Assembly (NCBI RefSeq): GCF_018623035.1 | Contig: NZ_CP076023.1 | Location: 2,604,001-2,668,000, forward strand | Length of the DNA: 64,000 bases | Direction: 5' to 3' | From: Cellulomonas dongxiuzhuiae | Lineage (GTDB): Bacteria > Actinomycetota > Actinomycetes > Actinomycetales > Cellulomonadaceae | Shown here: in pieces, positions 54,305 through 64,000 of the stretch | Numbering within the stretch: position 1 is the stretch's first letter | How the letters are laid out: every line of letters starts with the position of its first letter | Notes under the pieces: model-generated | Database searches by the model: none | What the model saw: only the letters and a program-made list of their open reading frames with translations | What the model was told of the DNA's origin: nothing | Translations under genes and position numbers: made by a program

Positions 54305-55542
54305 GCGAGGTCGCGCAGTCGGCAGCGCTGCGCCGGATGTCGTTGCTGTCGTTGGTCGGCGGCGCGGCCTCCGGCGTCGGCATGTTCGCCCTGAGCGCGG
54401 TCGTCGCCCGCTCGGCCTCCACGAGCGACTTCGCCGACTTCGGGTTCGTCCTCGCGCTGTCCCAGGTGTGGTTCATCCTCACGGTGGCGGGGCTCGAGCT
54501 CGCCGCGCCGCGGCTTCTCGCGGGGCGGTCCCCGGAGGACCGTGGTGTCATCGTGGGCAGCGTGCTCGCGGTCACCGCCGCACTCGCCGTCGGTGCCGGC
54601 GTCGTCGCGCTCCTCGTCGCGGACCCGCTGGCCGGGGCCACGAGGTCGACGCGGGTGCTCGTGCTCATGGCGGCGGCGTTCGGTGTCGCGACAGGTTGGC
54701 GGGCCATCGTCGAACGACTGTCGGCCGCGCACGGGCGGATCGGCGCGGTGGCGGCGGTGAAGTTCGCCGAGGCGGCCGTCATCGTCGGTGGCGCGGCCGT
54801 CGCTGTCCTGGTCCTCGGGCGGCCGACGTGGAACGTGTTCGCCGGTACGGCCGTGCTCGCGGCACTCGTCGCCGTCGGCGCCTACCTCGCCGTCCTGCAC
54901 CGAGGCACCGCTCCGTGGCGGGTGAGCGCAGGCACGGGTCGGCAGCTCCTCGCGTTCGCGCGGTACTCGGCGCCGACCACGGTGTTCGCCGTCGCCATGA
55001 TGTACATCGACAAGTTCGCCCTGCGCATCGGCGGCGACGACGCGCAGTACGCGCAGTACACCGCCTACTTCTCCGGCTCGCTCCTCCTGGCCGTCCAGGC
55101 GGTGTTCGTGCTGCAGAGCATCGTGCTGCCGGCCACCGTTCGCGCCGCCTCGGGCGTGGACGTGCGCCGTCACCTGAGGCGTGCCGTACCGGTGCTGCTG
55201 CTCGCCCTGCCGCTGTCCTTCGTGTGCTCGGGATGGCTCGTCGTTCAGGTGCTCGGCCCCAAGTACCACTACGTCCTGGGCGAGGGGGCGGTCTTCGCGG
55301 TGTGGGCGACGCTCTACACGATCAACATCCTCGGCATGACCGCGTGCGTGGCGCGGTCGTCGCGCGCGATGCGGCAGGAGTCCATCGTCCTGGTCGCTCG
55401 CACGGCCGTGGCAGTCCTCGCCCTCGGAGCGCTCGTCGTGACCGGCCGGATCGACATCCCCACAGTCGCACTGGTGATGGTGGCGCTCGAGCTGTGCGAG
55501 TCCGTCAACGTCATCGCGATGGCGCGGCGCCACCTGGTGTAA
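54301..55542 (+). CDS. Wzx-like oligosaccharide flippase
   Basis: 413 residues with about twelve hydrophobic segments, polysaccharide-transport (MATE/MVF) type. RRMSLLSLVGGAASGVGMFALSAVVARSAS is the usual start with the first helix, and YSAPTTVFAVAMMYIDKFALRIGGDDAQYAQY lies at the start of the second half. It should flip a lipid-linked repeat unit across the membrane. Overlaps the GT4 gene by four bases and ends the five-gene operon. The window thus holds both a Wzx-type and an ABC-type export route. Confidence 0.83.
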   Translation: MSEVAQSAALRRMSLLSLVGGAASGVGMFALSAVVARSASTSDFADFGFVLALSQVWFILTVAGLELAAPRLLAGRSPEDRGVIVGSVLAVTAALAVGAGVVALLVADPLAGATRSTRVLVLMAAAFGVATGWRAIVERLSAAHGRIGAVAAVKFAEAAVIVGGAAVAVLVLGRPTWNVFAGTAVLAALVAVGAYLAVLHRGTAPWRVSAGTGRQLLAFARYSAPTTVFAVAMMYIDKFALRIGGDDAQYAQYTAYFSGSLLLAVQAVFVLQSIVLPATVRAASGVDVRRHLRRAVPVLLLALPLSFVCSGWLVVQVLGPKYHYVLGEGAVFAVWATLYTINILGMTACVARSSRAMRQESIVLVARTAVAVLALGALVVTGRIDIPTVALVMVALELCESVNVIAMARRHLV

Positions 55543-56670
<1,128 letters not shown>

Positions 56671-56739
56671 CGCGCCCTTCTCCACGAATCCTCCACGCCG
56701 TCACCGGGCGACCCCCCACCTGGGCGCACGCGCGCGACC

Positions 56740-56745
56740 TACGAT
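56740..56745 (+). promoter_or_regulatory. -10 element TACGAT, leaderless promoter
   Basis: TACGAT ends seven bases before the GTG at 56753. Confidence 0.55.
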
Positions 56746-56752
56746 CAGGTTC

Positions 56753-58000
56753 GTGACCTCCCGCCATGCTGCCGTCCGGCGAGCCCGCGCGCCGCGACAC
56801 GCCAGGTCCCACGCCTCCCACGTGGTCCTGCGCGGGGTCGCGCTCGCCGTCACGACGGTCGTCGTGTTCGGCGCCGCCGGGGCCGCAGCGGTGGCCTCGC
56901 GCATGAGCGGGAACGTCGAGCAGCTCGACCTGGGCGGGCTGGTCGAGGCGGGGCCCACCGCCACGCCCGACCCGTCGGACGCGCACGCCGGTCAGCCCGT
57001 CAACGTCCTGATCCTCGGGTCCGACCAGCGCGACGGCGTCAACGAGCAGATCGGCGGCGCGGAGGAGGGGATGCGGTCGGACACGACGATCCTCGTGCAC
57101 GTGTCGGCTGACCGCTCGCGCGTCGAGATGGTCTCGCTCCCGCGCGACTCGCTCGTCGAGATCCCCAGCTGCACGCTCACGAACGGCCAGACGACGCGCG
57201 CGCAGAAGAGCGCGATGCTCAACTCCGCCTTCGCCACCGGCTGGGACCAGGGCGGCGACCTCGACTCCGCCGCCGCGTGCACCGTGAGCACCGTGCAGGC
57301 GAACACGGGCGTCCCCATCACCAATGTCGTGGTGGTCGACTTCGCCGGGTTCCAGAACATGGTGAACGCGATCGGCGGTGTCCCCATGTGCATCGCGGAG
57401 GACCACTACGACACGTACACGGGGCTCAACATCACCGCCGGTCAGCACGTGCTCGACGGGGTGACGGCGCTGCAGTACGCGCGCGCCCGGCACGGGACGG
57501 GCTTCGACGGCTCGGACACCATGCGTGCGGGCCGCCAGCAGACGCTCGTCGCCAACGTCGCGAACGAGGTGCTCTCGAAGAACCTGCTCACCGACGCCGG
57601 GCAGCTGCTGCAGTTCCTCAGTGCCGCGACGCAGTCGGTGACGACGAACCTGTCGGTCGTCGACCTCACCGGCCTCGCCTTCAGCCTGCGGGGCATCGAC
57701 CGTGAGAACATCACGTTCATGACCGTGCCGTGGGCGCCCGCCCGCAGCGACAAGAACCGGATCGAGTGGACGTCCGCCGCCGACGAGCTGTGGGCGAACA
57801 TCGCCGCCGACGTCCCGATGCTCGGCGTGCCGGACGTCCCGCAGGTGCCGGAGGCCCCCGAGGTGACGGACGTCCCCGCTGCGACCGAGCCCGGGAACGC
57901 GACCCCGACCGCGCCGCCCGTGACCGAGCCGACCCCGACCGAGAGCAAGACGCCCGGCGTCGACGCGTTCACGGCCGCGGACGCGTCCACGAGCTGCTGA
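56753..58000 (+). CDS. LytR-CpsA-Psr (LCP) family ligase 1
   Basis: LCP enzymes move undecaprenyl-linked glycopolymers onto peptidoglycan. 415 residues: basic cytosolic start, one membrane helix (about 28-48), then the LCP domain with NVLILGSDQRDG, MRSDTTILVHV, MVSLPRDSLVEIP and YARARHGTGFDGSD before RAGRQQ, which supply the conserved Asp and Arg residues. The C-terminal 70 residues are a Pro/Thr-rich tail that ends in a terminal Cys. Nine bases separate it from a second LCP gene. Confidence 0.93.
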   Translation: MTSRHAAVRRARAPRHARSHASHVVLRGVALAVTTVVVFGAAGAAAVASRMSGNVEQLDLGGLVEAGPTATPDPSDAHAGQPVNVLILGSDQRDGVNEQIGGAEEGMRSDTTILVHVSADRSRVEMVSLPRDSLVEIPSCTLTNGQTTRAQKSAMLNSAFATGWDQGGDLDSAAACTVSTVQANTGVPITNVVVVDFAGFQNMVNAIGGVPMCIAEDHYDTYTGLNITAGQHVLDGVTALQYARARHGTGFDGSDTMRAGRQQTLVANVANEVLSKNLLTDAGQLLQFLSAATQSVTTNLSVVDLTGLAFSLRGIDRENITFMTVPWAPARSDKNRIEWTSAADELWANIAADVPMLGVPDVPQVPEAPEVTDVPAATEPGNATPTAPPVTEPTPTESKTPGVDAFTAADASTSC

Positions 58001-58008
58001 GCGGGCGC

Positions 58009-59493
58009 ATGCCTGGCCGCCGCGACGAGGACGCGACTCCTCCCCCCAGCTTCGCACCCGAGCCCGGACGCCCCCGCCCCGGAGCCGACGACGCCCGCGT
58101 GGTCGGCCGGTCGACGGCTCGTCCCGCCGCACCTGCACGGGTCGCCCGGCCGGCGACCCCCTCGGGTGGCGGCGGGCGCGGCACGCCACCGCCCCCGTCC
58201 GTCACGCGCAGCAGCATGCCGCCGCCCGGGGCTCGCAGTCCCCGCGGCACGCCACCACCCGCACCGCGCAGCGCCACGACGGCGCGCACGGGCACAGCCC
58301 GTCGGGGCGCCGCGCCCGAGGGCACCCCCGTCGGCCGGACCGCGACGCCCACGGGCGGCCCCCCGGCCTCGTTCGCTCCCGCAGCCGGGGACCGCCGGCC
58401 TGGGCGCGCGGCCGGCGCGTCGACCGCACCGGGCCGGGCGGCACCGCGCTCGACCATGCCGCGTCCGGGGTTCCGGTCCTCCGCACCGGCGCCCACCCTG
58501 CCGGATGCGGACGCCCCGGGCGTGGTGTCCGCGTCGCGCCGCCGGCTGCGCCGCGGCCGCACCGTGGCGATCATCGCGCTCGTGGCGCTCGTGGCGCTCG
58601 TGGCGTGGCCCGTCGGTCTGCTGGTCTGGGCGAGCGGCCTTCTTCAGCACACGCCCGCTCTCTCCGGAGCGACGGACACGCCCGGCACCACGTACCTGCT
58701 CGCGGGCACGGATGCCCGAGGCGGCGAGGGCGGCATCGCCGAGGACGGCACCGAGGGGCAGCGGACCGACACGATCCTGCTGCTGCACGTCCCGACGAGC
58801 GGCCCGACGGCGATGATCTCGCTGCCTCGCGACTCCTACGTCGAGGTGCCGGGACGCGGCGGCTCGAAGCTCAACTCCGCGTTCGCGTGGGGCGGGGCGC
58901 CGTTGCTGGTGCAGACCGTCGAGGGCCTCACCGGGCTCACGGTCGACCACTACGCCGAGATCGGCATGGGGGGCGTCTCGCACCTCGTGGACGCCGTCGG
59001 CGGCGTGAACCTCTGCTACGACGGCGACGTCGACGACCCGGACTCCGGCATGGTGTGGACCGCCGGCTGCCACGACGTCGACGGGCCTGCTGCCCTGTCG
59101 TTCGCCCGCATGCGCAAGGCGGACCCGCAGGGTGACGTCGGTCGTGCCTTGCGGCAGCGTCAGCTGATCGGTGCGGTCATGGGCAAGGTCAGCCCGAGCT
59201 CGCTCGTGCTCGACCCCCGCGGGCAGGTCGCCCTCGTCGACGCGGGGACGGGGGCCCTGACGTTCGACGAGGACGCCGGCGTGCTGGACGTCGCCCGACT
59301 GGCATTGGCGTTCCGGGCTGCGAACGCGGAGGGCGGCATCACGGGCACGCCGCCGATCGCGAGCATGGACCACCGCCCCGGGGGCATCGGGTCGACCGTG
59401 CTGCTCGACCCCGAGGCGACCCCCGAGTTCTTCGCCGCCATCCGCGACGGCTCGCTCCCGCCGGGGCAGGTGGGCGGGGTCCCCGGCGCCTAG
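58009..59493 (+). CDS. LytR-CpsA-Psr (LCP) family ligase 2, long cytosolic leader
   Basis: 494 residues. The first 184 residues are an unusually long Pro/Arg/Ala/Gly-rich, low-complexity cytosolic leader with repeated TPPP and SMPPPG-like pieces. A membrane helix follows (about 185-210), then an LCP domain with LLAGTDARGGEGG, QRTDTILLLHV, MISLPRDSYVEVPG and SFARMRKADPQGDVGRALRQRQ cut to its Arg cluster. Same operon as the first LCP gene. Paralogous enzymes may serve different polymers made in this region. Confidence 0.92.
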   Translation: MPGRRDEDATPPPSFAPEPGRPRPGADDARVVGRSTARPAAPARVARPATPSGGGGRGTPPPPSVTRSSMPPPGARSPRGTPPPAPRSATTARTGTARRGAAPEGTPVGRTATPTGGPPASFAPAAGDRRPGRAAGASTAPGRAAPRSTMPRPGFRSSAPAPTLPDADAPGVVSASRRRLRRGRTVAIIALVALVALVAWPVGLLVWASGLLQHTPALSGATDTPGTTYLLAGTDARGGEGGIAEDGTEGQRTDTILLLHVPTSGPTAMISLPRDSYVEVPGRGGSKLNSAFAWGGAPLLVQTVEGLTGLTVDHYAEIGMGGVSHLVDAVGGVNLCYDGDVDDPDSGMVWTAGCHDVDGPAALSFARMRKADPQGDVGRALRQRQLIGAVMGKVSPSSLVLDPRGQVALVDAGTGALTFDEDAGVLDVARLALAFRAANAEGGITGTPPIASMDHRPGGIGSTVLLDPEATPEFFAAIRDGSLPPGQVGGVPGA

Positions 59494-59498
59494 CCGGG

Positions 59499-59513
59499 CC
59501 GCGCGCACCGCGG
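59499..59513. terminator. Short hairpin between LCP and purE
   Basis: CCGCG-CGCAC-CGCGG in the 29-base gap of two convergent genes. Weak. Confidence 0.3.
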
Positions 59514-59522
59514 TCGCGGAGA

Positions 59523-60071
59523 TCAGGCGGAGAAGCCCACCGCAGGTCGGGTGGTCCGGGCGCGCAGGCGCTCGCCCTTGGCGTCGGCCTGCTCGCGCAG
59601 GCCTTCCTGGAAGCCCAGCATCGCGGTCCGCAGCCGGTCGGCCTCGGGCCCCGAGCCGGACGCCAGGATGCGCACGGCCAGCAGTCCCGCGTTGCGTGCG
59701 CCGCCCACCGACACCGTGGCGACGGGCACGCCCGCGGGCATCTGGACGATGGACAGCAGGGAGTCCATGCCGTCGAGGTGGGCGAGCGGCACCGGCACGC
59801 CGATGACCGGCAGCGGCGTCACCGCCGCGAGCATGCCCGGCAGGTGCGCCGCTCCCCCGGCGCCGGCGACGACCACGCGCAGCCCGCGGCCGGCTGCCTC
59901 ACGGCCGTAGGCGACCATCTTGTCGGGCTGGCGGTGCGCCGACACGACGTCGACCTCGACGGCCACGCCGAACTCGGCGAGCGCGTCCGCTGCGGCCTGC
60001 ATCACGGGCCAGTCGGAGTCAGACCCCATGACGATGCCGACCTGGGTGCCACCGGACGTGTCGTCGCTCAT
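59523..60071 (-). CDS. purE: N5-carboxyaminoimidazole ribonucleotide mutase
   Basis: Purine synthesis, converts N5-CAIR to CAIR. 182 residues. [33 protein letters not shown] with the catalytic His, [15 protein letters not shown] and [26 protein letters not shown] cut to its IGVP and QMP marks identify it. The start is eight bases after purK, in one operon. Confidence 0.96.
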   Translation of the reverse strand: MSDDTSGGTQVGIVMGSDSDWPVMQAAADALAEFGVAVEVDVVSAHRQPDKMVAYGREAAGRGLRVVVAGAGGAAHLPGMLAAVTPLPVIGVPVPLAHLDGMDSLLSIVQMPAGVPVATVSVGGARNAGLLAVRILASGSGPEADRLRTAMLGFQEGLREQADAKGERLRARTTRPAVGFSA

Positions 60072-60079
60072 CTCGTCCC

Positions 60080-61258
60080 TCAGCTCTCGGTGCTCTCGCC
60101 GCGCAGTCGCGCGACCGCCGCGCGCGCCCGCGCACGGACGTCGTCCAGGTCGTCGCCGGACACGTTGACGTGCCCCAGCTTGCGTCCTGGACGCACTGCC
60201 TTGCCGTAGAGGTGCACCTTGGCGCCGGGGTCGGCGCCGAGGACGTCCCGCAGCGCGTCGGTGGGGTCCTCGAGCGCGCTGCCGAGGAGGTTGACCATGA
60301 CGGTCCATCGCGCGACAGGTGCCACGTCACCCAGGGGCAGATCGAGCACCGCGCGCAGGTGCTGCTCGAACTGGCTGGTCACGGCGCCGTCGATCGTCCA
60401 GTGCCCCGAGTTGTGAGGGCGCATGGCGAGCTCGTTGACGAGCACCCGCGGCGCACCGCCCTCGGGATCCGGCACCTCGAACAGCTCGACCGCCAGCACG
60501 CCGGTCACGTCGAGACCGTCCGCCACGGTCCGGGCGATCCGCTCGGCCTGCGCAGCGGTCCCGGGGTGCAGCGCCGGTGCGGGCGCGACCACCTCGGCAC
60601 ACACGCCGTCGCGCTGCACCGACTCGACCACGGGCCACACGGTGCTGCGTCCCGACGGCGTGCGGGCGACCAGCACGGCCAGCTCACGGCTGAAGGGCAC
60701 GAGCTCCTCGACCAGCAGCGCGGGTCCGGTCCCGTCGGCCGCGGCGGCGCACCAGCCGCGCACGTCGTCGGGCAGCGGTCCGTCGACGACGACACGGACG
60801 CCCTTGCCGTCGTAGCCGCCACGGGTCGTCTTGACGACGGCCCGGCCGCCGTCGACGGCCCGGAAGCGCTCGAGGTCGGCGATGTCACCGACGGCCGACC
60901 ACCGCGGACACGGCACACCGAGCTCGGTGAGCCGCCGCCGCATCACCGACTTGTCCTGGGCGTGCAGCAGCGCGCCAGGGCCCGGGTGCACCGGGACGCC
61001 GCGGGCCGCGACCGCCTCCAGGACCGGTGAGGGGACGTGCTCGTGCTCGAACGTCAGCACGTCGGCGCCGTCGACGAGCGCGAGCACCGCGGCGACGTCC
61101 GACGCAGCGCCCACGGGGGCGTCGGCGACGGCCTGGGCCGCGGAGGCGTCGGCGGCCTCGGCCAGGACCCGCAGGTGCAGTCCCAGGGCGGTCGCGGGGC
61201 CCGCCATCATGCGGGCGAGCTGCCCGCCGCCGACGACGGCCACAGTCGGAGGTGTCAC
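60080..61258 (-). CDS. purK: N5-carboxyaminoimidazole ribonucleotide synthase
   Basis: ATP-grasp enzyme that makes N5-CAIR from AIR, bicarbonate and ATP, for PurE. 392 residues. [52 protein letters not shown] and [29 protein letters not shown] cut to its PHNSGH mark are typical. GTG start with a -10 box TACCCT eight bases upstream. Confidence 0.96.
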   Translation of the reverse strand: MTPPTVAVVGGGQLARMMAGPATALGLHLRVLAEAADASAAQAVADAPVGAASDVAAVLALVDGADVLTFEHEHVPSPVLEAVAARGVPVHPGPGALLHAQDKSVMRRRLTELGVPCPRWSAVGDIADLERFRAVDGGRAVVKTTRGGYDGKGVRVVVDGPLPDDVRGWCAAAADGTGPALLVEELVPFSRELAVLVARTPSGRSTVWPVVESVQRDGVCAEVVAPAPALHPGTAAQAERIARTVADGLDVTGVLAVELFEVPDPEGGAPRVLVNELAMRPHNSGHWTIDGAVTSQFEQHLRAVLDLPLGDVAPVARWTVMVNLLGSALEDPTDALRDVLGADPGAKVHLYGKAVRPGRKLGHVNVSGDDLDDVRARARAAVARLRGESTES

Positions 61259-61266
61259 GGGCGTCG

Positions 61267-61272
61267 AGGGTA
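61267..61272 (-). promoter_or_regulatory. -10 element TACCCT, leaderless promoter
   Basis: TACCCT on the minus strand ends eight bases before the purK GTG at 61258. Confidence 0.5.
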
Positions 61273-61307
61273 GCCGCTGCCAGGCAGGTGTCCGCGCCCG
61301 TCCCGCG

Positions 61308-62501
61308 TCACGGGACGGAGGCCTGGATCAGCCGTCCCTCGCCCGTGACCGTCAGCGCGCCGTCGGCGGCGGGCACGAACGCCGCGCCGCCCGTGCTCAG
61401 GTCGAGCTCGTCGCCCGTCGCAGCCCGCAGCCGCACCGGGCCCTCGATGCACAGCACCACCCGGGGACCGCTGCTCGGCAGCCGGCAGGCGCCGGACGAG
61501 GTCACGCTCGTGACGGAGAGCTCGAAGTCGTCGACCGGGACGTAGTACACGTCCGTCGCGTCGTACACGTGCTCGGGCGCGATGCGGATGGGCGGCGCGG
61601 CGACGCAGTCCACTGCCCGCAGCAGCTCGGGGATGTCGACGTGCTTCGCCGTGAGCCCCGCACGCAGCACGTTGTCCGAGTTGGCCATGACCTCGACGGC
61701 GACCCCGTCGAGGTACGCGTGCACCGCGCCGGCGGGCACGAAGAGCGCCTCCCCGGGACGCAGCGTCACGGGGTTGAGCAGGACCGCGGTCACGGCGCCG
61801 GGGTCGCCCGGGTACGCATGCTCGAGGAGGTCGACGGCGTGGTCGGTGCGCGGCGAGGGCGAACCGGAGCGCAGTCGCGCCCGGAACTCCTCGGCGAGCT
61901 CCCTGACCTCCCGCGGCGTCGGCCGGGTCCCCACGCTGACCAGGCGCGTGAAGGCCTCCTGGACCCCGGTCGGGCTGGGGTCCGCGGTCACCGTCTTGTG
62001 CAGCTGGCGCGCGACGGGGTGCTCGAGGCCGCGCAGGATCTCCGCGGTGCGCCGCGGGGCGCGGAAACCCACCAGCGCCTCGAACGCGGTGAGCGCGTAG
62101 ACCAGCTCCGGCTTGTGGTTGCGGTCGCGGTACGACCGCCGCGGGTCATCCAGCGGGACGCCGCGGGCGTCCTCCCGCGCGTACCCTTCCTGCGCGAGCT
62201 CGACGCTCGGGTGCACCTGCAGCGACAGCGGCCGGACGGCGGCGATGACCTTGAGCAGGAACGGCAGCTGCTCGCCGAAGCGCGACGCCACGTCCGCGCC
62301 GAGGAGCGCACCGGGCCGGCGCGCGATGGCCGTGTGCAGCGACTCGCCCCCGTGGCCGGTCAACCGCGACGAGGAGGACGGGTGCCCACCGAACCACGCC
62401 TCGGCGACCGGCTCCGTGCCGGGCGCGAAGCCCAGCAGCTCCGGGATCGCGGTCGTCGACCCCCAGGCGTACGCCTGGAACGTCGGCTCGAGACCCTGCA
62501 C
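61308..62501 (-). CDS. manA: Mannose-6-phosphate isomerase, class I
   Basis: Interconverts fructose-6-P and mannose-6-P, supplying GDP-mannose and thus gmd. 397 residues. Zinc site: LSLQVHPS (Gln, His), NHKPELVYALTAFEALVGFR (Glu) and LFVPAGAVHAYLDGVAVEVMANSDNVLRAGLT cut to GAVHAYL (His). The GTG start has GGGGAG eight bases upstream and a TAGGCT -10 box at 62543-62548. The phosphomannomutase and ManC genes needed to reach GDP-mannose are not in the window. Confidence 0.96.
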   Translation of the reverse strand: MQGLEPTFQAYAWGSTTAIPELLGFAPGTEPVAEAWFGGHPSSSSRLTGHGGESLHTAIARRPGALLGADVASRFGEQLPFLLKVIAAVRPLSLQVHPSVELAQEGYAREDARGVPLDDPRRSYRDRNHKPELVYALTAFEALVGFRAPRRTAEILRGLEHPVARQLHKTVTADPSPTGVQEAFTRLVSVGTRPTPREVRELAEEFRARLRSGSPSPRTDHAVDLLEHAYPGDPGAVTAVLLNPVTLRPGEALFVPAGAVHAYLDGVAVEVMANSDNVLRAGLTAKHVDIPELLRAVDCVAAPPIRIAPEHVYDATDVYYVPVDDFELSVTSVTSSGACRLPSSGPRVVLCIEGPVRLRAATGDELDLSTGGAAFVPAADGALTVTGEGRLIQASVP

Positions 62502-62542
62502 GCTGGCTCCCCACCTCTCCTGGTCCTGACGACCTGGTCGGT

Positions 62543-62548
62543 AGCCTA
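62543..62548 (-). promoter_or_regulatory. -10 element TAGGCT for manA
   Basis: TAGGCT on the minus strand, 41 bases before the manA start, leaving a leader with a ribosome site. Confidence 0.45.
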
Positions 62549-62597
62549 GCGGGCGAGGGGCGCCGGAAGGGTGTGACTTGCGCCTTTCAATCGCATG

Positions 62598-63935
62598 TCA
62601 CCACCGCCGGTCCCGGCGGACGGAGACGACGGCACCGCGCGGCAGGACCACGTCGGGCCGCAGCGACGCGGGCACCCCCGAGAGGAAGAGCGCGAACACC
62701 GCAGGCCGACGCTGCGCGAGCTCGAGCCGACCCCCGTCCGCGCTCGCGAGGTCGCGCGCGAGCGCCAGGCCCAGGCCCGTGCCGGCGCCCGACGTGACGT
62801 CGCGCTCGAAGATGCGCGGTGCGAGGTCGTCCGGCACGCCCTCGCCCTCGTCCCCCACCTCGACGACGACGGCGCGCGACGACCCGCCGGCGCGTGACCG
62901 CACGGTCGTGGTACCCGCACCGTGCTTCAGGGAGTTCTCGATGAGGGTCGCCAGCACCTGGGCGAGGGCACCGGGCGTCGCGAGCACCTGCGTGGCGGGG
63001 TCGACGTCGACGACGAGGCGACGACCGGCCGCCGCGAACGTCGGCGCCCACTCCTCCTCCTGCTGGTGCGCGACCTCACGCAGGGAGATCGCCTCGGTGG
63101 TACCGCCCTGGGCGCGACGCGACCCGGCGAGCAGGTCGTCGACGACGCGCACGAGGCGCTCGACCTGCTCGAGCGCGATGCGGGCCTCCTCGCGCACCTC
63201 GTCCTCGCCCGCGGTGAGCATGATCTCCTCGAGCCGCATCGACAGCGCCGTCAGGGGCGTGCGCAGCTGGTGCGACGCGTCGGAGGCGAACTGCCGTTCC
63301 GCCGCAAGGCGGCCCGCCATCCGGTCGGCGCTGCGGGCGAGCTCGGCGGCGACCAGGTCGATCTCCTCGACACCGGACGGCTCGAGCTGGGGCCGGACCT
63401 GCCCGGACCCGAGCTGCTCGGCGGAGGCGGCGAGGTACACCAGCGGTGCCGCGAGGCGGTTGGCCTGCCAGATCGCCATGGCGATCCCGGCCGCGAACGC
63501 CACGACCGCGGCGACCACGACGAGCGCGATGACCTGGGTCGACATCCAGAAGACGTCCCACCACGAGACGTAGAGCAGCACGGTCGCCCCGGTGTCGGAG
63601 GTGCTCTGGACCGTGAGCCGGCGCTGGTCGAGGTTCGGGCCGGCCCGGTAGGTCTCGCCGTCGGGCGTCCGCACCACGACGGTCGAGCGGAGCCCGCCAC
63701 CCGGACCGCTGGCGTCGTCGCCGCCGGTGTAGGGCTCGAGCATGCGGTCGGAGAGCGCGATCTGCTGCTCGACCCGGAAGTCGACCGTGCGGGCGACCGA
63801 CTCGGCACGGACCTCGAGCCCGTACAGCGCGTTCTCCCGCACGAGCTGCGCGCCGAGGAAGGCGAGCGGGAACCCGAGCAGGACCACGGCGACCGTGACG
63901 GCGGCGATCGTCGCCTGCAGGACGCGACGGCGCAC
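62598..63935 (-). CDS. Sensor histidine kinase
   Basis: 445 residues. Two membrane helices (about 8-32 and 133-156) enclose a sensor loop of about 100 residues; a short HAMP-like linker follows, then HisKA with the phosphoacceptor in ASDASHQLRTPLTAL, and an HATPase domain with the N-box NSLKHGAG, VGDEGEGVPDD and GTGLGLALARDLASADGG. Signal unknown. The GTG start is three bases after the stop of the upstream reading frame, which is probably its response regulator. Confidence 0.9.
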   Translation of the reverse strand: MRRRVLQATIAAVTVAVVLLGFPLAFLGAQLVRENALYGLEVRAESVARTVDFRVEQQIALSDRMLEPYTGGDDASGPGGGLRSTVVVRTPDGETYRAGPNLDQRRLTVQSTSDTGATVLLYVSWWDVFWMSTQVIALVVVAAVVAFAAGIAMAIWQANRLAAPLVYLAASAEQLGSGQVRPQLEPSGVEEIDLVAAELARSADRMAGRLAAERQFASDASHQLRTPLTALSMRLEEIMLTAGEDEVREEARIALEQVERLVRVVDDLLAGSRRAQGGTTEAISLREVAHQQEEEWAPTFAAAGRRLVVDVDPATQVLATPGALAQVLATLIENSLKHGAGTTTVRSRAGGSSRAVVVEVGDEGEGVPDDLAPRIFERDVTSGAGTGLGLALARDLASADGGRLELAQRRPAVFALFLSGVPASLRPDVVLPRGAVVSVRRDRRW

Positions 63936-63938
63936 GCG

Positions 63939-64000
63939 TCAGGCCTTGTCGAGCGGCCCCGCGGCCGCACCGGGCATCGCCGCGGCGGCGTCGGCGGCGC
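63939..64000 (-). CDS. 3-prime end of an upstream gene, probably a response regulator
   Basis: Only the last 20 codons are visible, ending AAAMPGAAAGPLDKA then TGA. The tail is too short and Ala/Pro-rich to assign by sequence. The three-base gap to the histidine kinase suggests the partner response regulator, which is the usual order. Confidence 0.45.
   Translation of the reverse strand, partial: AADAAAAMPGAAAGPLDKA

Overview
The window is a very high-GC actinobacterial chromosome segment, most like Cellulomonas or a close relative of the Cellulomonadaceae (inference from GC content, gene families and gene order, not from a database search). The block secA - hpf - comF - lpqB - mtrB - mtrA, followed further on by DUF3499, a zincin-like protein, wbbL-type glycosyltransferase, whiB2, TIGR03089, rmlA and manA, follows the mtrA-secA1 / whiB2-wbbL-manA neighbourhood known from mycobacteria and other Actinobacteria. 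There are no tRNA, rRNA, CRISPR, phage or insertion-sequence signatures. About 55 protein genes fill almost all of the sequence; only one gene-free gap exceeds 300 bases (1569-2102).

Layout. (1) 1-8.0 kb, minus strand: start of secA, a YcaQ-like DNA glycosylase, hibernation factor hpf, comF, and the mtrA-mtrB-lpqB envelope-stress operon. (2) 8.2-16.8 kb: a membrane-protein/MoxR/DUF58 operon (membrane protein, DUF4129, DUF4350, MoxR ATPase, DUF58), a second AlkZ/YcaQ-type protein, then a SpoIIM-like protein divergent from an RDD membrane protein. (3) 16.8-25 kb: small zinc proteins (Trm112-like, zinc ribbon, DUF3499), a zincin-family protein with a degenerate active site, a WbbL-like transferase, DUF5719, a 1242-residue membrane glycosyltransferase and whiB2. 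(4) 25-59.5 kb: a large envelope-glycan region. It holds all four dTDP-L-rhamnose genes (rmlA 26.2, rmlD 32.3, rmlC 36.4, rmlB 55.7 kb) spread over separate transcription units, eleven further glycosyltransferase or glycosyltransferase-like membrane genes, a methyltransferase with a coiled-coil tail, a Wzm/Wzt ABC exporter, two large secreted peptidoglycan-type proteins with tandem repeats, a five-gene operon gmd - fcl/colC-like - colD - GT4 - flippase, and two LytR-CpsA-Psr ligases. (5) 59.5-64 kb, minus strand: purE, purK, manA and a sensor kinase preceded by the end of another gene.

How it fits together. Rml enzymes make dTDP-L-rhamnose for the wall linkage unit and for rhamnan-like polymers. 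Gmd plus a ColD-type dehydratase (catalytic Lys replaced by His) and an Fcl/ColC-type reductase point to a GDP-3,6-dideoxyhexose such as GDP-colitose. Two export routes are visible: an ABC exporter whose ATPase has a C-terminal extension, and a Wzx-like flippase. The LCP proteins would attach finished polymers to peptidoglycan. The most interesting points are the 3,6-dideoxyhexose operon with an epimerase Cys replaced by Asn, the possible methyl-cap/ruler/ABC-export arrangement at 42.5-46.9 kb, the repeat-built secreted proteins, and a run of eleven genes whose -10 boxes sit only 6-8 bases before the start codon, which predicts leaderless mRNAs.
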